NCBI GenBank assembly: GCA_027314025.1
Contig: DAHVCP010000058.1
Coordinates: forward strand, 89,711 to 131,447
From: Acidobacteriota bacterium
GTDB taxonomy: Bacteria > Acidobacteriota > Terriglobia > Terriglobales > SCQP01
Length of the DNA: 41,737 nt
Direction of reading: 5' to 3'
The notes below the pieces were generated by a model. The model ran no database searches and was not told the origin of the DNA. It saw nothing but the letters and a program-made list of their open reading frames with translations. Position numbers and translations under genes: made by a program. Shown piece by piece: positions 39,974 through 41,737 of this stretch. Positions within the stretch are counted from its first letter, which is position 1. Each line of letters begins with the position of its first letter.

Positions 39974-41215
39974 GTGGCCCGCCGTGTCGTCGTAACCGGG
40001 CTGGGGCTGATTTGCGCCGTGGGTCATACCGCGGCGGAAACCTGGGAGAGCTTGCTGGCGGCGCGCTCCGGCGTCCGCCCCATCACGCTTTTCGACGCCT
40101 CTCAGTTCGCCTGCCGGATTGCCGCCGAGGTGCAGGACTTCGATCCGCTGCGCTTCGTGGAGAAGAAGGAAGTCAAGAAGATGGGCCGCTTCATCCAGCT
40201 GGCGTTGGCGGCGGCGGAGGAAGCGGTGCGCAGCGCCGGGCTGGGCGATTCGGTGCCCGAGCCGGAACGCACAGGCGTGCACATCGGCAGCGGGATCGGC
40301 GGTTTCGACATCATCGAGCGCGAGCACCGCAACCTGCTGGAAGGCGGGCCGCGGCGGATTTCACCGTTTTTCATCCCCGCCAGCATCGTCAATTTGGCCG
40401 CCGGCCACGTCTCCATCCGCTATCGGGCCCGCGGGCCGAACTCCGCCACCTGCACCGCCTGCGCTTCCAGCGCCCATTCCGTCGGCGACGCCTTCCGCAT
40501 CATCCAGCACGGCGACGCGGACGTCATGATCTGCGGCGGCACGGAGGCGGCCATTACTCCCATGGGCATCGGCGGCTTCGCCGCCATGCGCGCCCTCTCC
40601 ACCCGTAATGACGATCCCGCCCACGCCAGCCGCCCCTTCGACAAGGAGCGGGACGGTTTCATCGTCGGCGAAGGCGCCGGCATCTTGGTGCTGGAGGAGT
40701 TGGAGCATGCCCGCCGCCGCGGCGTCGCGATTTGGGCCGAGGTCGCCGGTTACGGCATGTCGGGCGACGCCTTTCACATCACCATGCCCGCCGAGGACGG
40801 GTCCGGGGCCTATGACGCCATGCGCCATACGCTGCACGACGCCCAGGTGGGCCCCGAGGTGGTGGACTACATCAACGCGCACGGCACTTCCACGCTCTAC
40901 AACGACAAATTCGAAACGATGGCGATCAAGCGCCTATTCGGTTCCCGCGCGTATGAACTGGCGATCAGTTCCACCAAGAGCATGACCGGCCATCTGCTCG
41001 GCGGCGCCGGCGGCCTGGAGGCGGGCATCACCGCCTTGGCGCTGCACCATCAGACGGTCCCGCCGACGGCCAATTACCAGGTCCCCGATCCGGACTGCGA
41101 CTTGGACTACACCCCCAATCAGGCGGCCTCCCGCCCGCTGCGCTACGCGCTGTCCAACTCCTTCGGCTTCGGCGGCACCAATGCCGCCTTGCTGTTCCGC
41201 CGCTGGGAAGGCTAG
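39974..41215 (+). CDS. fabF: Beta-ketoacyl-ACP synthase II
   Basis: Elongates acyl-ACP by Claisen condensation with malonyl-ACP. The 413-residue product has the Cys-His-His triad: C163 in TACASS, H303 in NAHGTST and H340 in STKSMTGHLLGGAGG, with K335. NSFGFGGTNA closes the fold. The start is GTG, 7 nt after acpP. The pair acpP-fabF is the usual arrangement in fatty acid operons; fabD and fabG are not here. Confidence 0.97.
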   Translation: MARRVVVTGLGLICAVGHTAAETWESLLAARSGVRPITLFDASQFACRIAAEVQDFDPLRFVEKKEVKKMGRFIQLALAAAEEAVRSAGLGDSVPEPERTGVHIGSGIGGFDIIEREHRNLLEGGPRRISPFFIPASIVNLAAGHVSIRYRARGPNSATCTACASSAHSVGDAFRIIQHGDADVMICGGTEAAITPMGIGGFAAMRALSTRNDDPAHASRPFDKERDGFIVGEGAGILVLEELEHARRRGVAIWAEVAGYGMSGDAFHITMPAEDGSGAYDAMRHTLHDAQVGPEVVDYINAHGTSTLYNDKFETMAIKRLFGSRAYELAISSTKSMTGHLLGGAGGLEAGITALALHHQTVPPTANYQVPDPDCDLDYTPNQAASRPLRYALSNSFGFGGTNAALLFRRWEG

Positions 41216-41239
41216 CCGCGCGGGGCCCCTAGCCTCGCC

Positions 41240-41286
41240 GGCGCGCCTAGCGGGACGCGCGGCGCAGCCGCGCCGGGGCCCGTGCC
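41240..41286 (-). repeat. Structured intergenic repeat, copy R4
   Basis: 47 bp just after fabF, same orientation as R3: GGCGC..TAGCGGGACGC, hairpin GCGGC-GCA-GCCGC, GCCGGGGCCCGTGCC. It lies between fabF and the convergent channel-related gene. Confidence 0.75.
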
Positions 41287-41295
41287 AGGCAAGCG

Positions 41296-41737
41296 TCAGC
41301 CATCGCTCCGCCGCGTCACTTCCCAGCCGCTGGTTTGCCAGTTGTCCGGCGCGTCGCGCACCGGCAGCCACTGCGGCAGCGGCGTGCGCAAAAACGCCGA
41401 CAGCGCGGCCAGGTAGGGCTCGTAGGCTTGCCGGAGGTGGGCCAAATGCTGGGCGGCATGTTCGGGATGCCGCCAGGGCATGCCGCGCTCCCACAGCGCG
41501 GCCTGCAGGCGGGCCAGCTCATCATCCGGGAGGCGATTCGGCGCCGGCGCGATGGGACGGGCGCCGTAGACCTGCGTCAAGTCCACCACGGCATGCCGGC
41601 CCATGGCGTAGGTCAAGTGCGCCTGCCGCAGCGCCTCGGCATTGTTGCCCGCGGGGGCGGGAATCGGGGCTTCCGCCGGGCCGGCATGGCCGCCCGGGCT
41701 CGCCGCCGGCGGGCCGGCTGCGCCCCGGCCGGCGGCT
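41296..41737 (-). CDS. Probable ion-channel-related protein, C-terminal part
   Basis: The reading frame is open from 41296 to the window end, so the N-terminal part is missing. The visible ~146 residues start with a Pro/Ala/Gly-rich linker (PAASPGGHAGPAEAP), then AEALRQAHLTYAMGRHAVVDLTQVYG, ELARLQAALWERGM, and LRQAYEPYLAALSAFLRTPLPQW, ending DNWQTSGWEV. From memory this resembles the C-terminal cytoplasmic part of a group annotated as two-pore-domain potassium channel family proteins, but no channel pore lies within the window. It is convergent with fabF. A TTG at 41616 is a start only if the upstream part is not coding. Confidence 0.5.
   Translation of the reverse strand, partial: AAGRGAAGPPAASPGGHAGPAEAPIPAPAGNNAEALRQAHLTYAMGRHAVVDLTQVYGARPIAPAPNRLPDDELARLQAALWERGMPWRHPEHAAQHLAHLRQAYEPYLAALSAFLRTPLPQWLPVRDAPDNWQTSGWEVTRRSDG

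Noticed and set aside
1-41737. CRISPR array, prophage, insertion sequence or integrase
   Set aside because: No regularly spaced repeats with unique spacers, no phage structural genes and no transposase or recombinase motifs were found on either strand.

Overview
The window reads as an ordinary stretch of chromosome from a very GC-rich member of the Acidobacteriota. The strongest lineage clue is a secreted VWFA-related protein of the acidobacterial type (33977-35080). A UpxY/NusG-like antiterminator, YycJ and FmdB homologues, an S9 prolyl oligopeptidase lipoprotein and a bactofilin are compatible with this. No rRNA, phage, transposase or CRISPR array is visible. One tRNA gene, tRNA-Arg(CCG), is present. 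The lineage call rests on protein recognition from memory, not on a search.

Layout. 0-4.6 kb: 3' part of a UpxY/NusG-like gene, an M23 endopeptidase, ppa, a YycJ-type metallo-hydrolase, a conserved hypothetical and an FmdB zinc ribbon. 4.8-7.4 kb: a VOC protein, hemB, trpS and tRNA-Arg. 7.8-9.7 kb: a small penicillin-binding transpeptidase and a PmtA-like methyltransferase. 9.7-12.8 kb: a tightly overlapping trio (methyltransferase, NAD-epimerase, B12-binding radical SAM) that looks like sugar or surface-polymer tailoring. 13.0-18.3 kb: an aromatic amino acid block, trpC-trpF-trpB-trpA followed by chorismate mutase and DAHP synthase, divergent from an aromatic-L-amino-acid decarboxylase (18.4-19.9 kb). 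20.3-23.1 kb: an SGNH hydrolase, a cupin and a vapBC toxin-antitoxin pair. 23.3-24.7 kb: a bacterial microcompartment (BMC) shell operon with one hexamer gene and three pentamer genes and no enzyme, convergent with a bactofilin. 25.7-33.7 kb: thiL, prolyl oligopeptidase, ribA, a LytS-type histidine kinase overlapping an SRAP gene, rplS-rnhB and a zinc-ribbon orphan inside an inverted-repeat island. 34-41.7 kb: the VWFA protein, a 22-residue lysine-rich peptide gene with its own promoter and terminator, tsaC, a polytopic membrane protein, a beta-CASP metallo-hydrolase, acpP-fabF, and the C-terminal part of a probable ion-channel-related protein.

Three layers go beyond routine annotation. First, several genes carry a TANNNT box 5-9 nt before the start codon, which suggests widespread leaderless transcription. 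Second, a family of GC-rich structured intergenic repeats recurs; two composite copies face each other around a ~1 kb island that holds only a 91-residue zinc-ribbon gene. Third, the BMC shell operon has no signature enzyme, contains a translationally coupled 37-codon reading frame, and abuts a cytoskeletal gene. These are the best candidates for something new; their functions are inferred, not shown.
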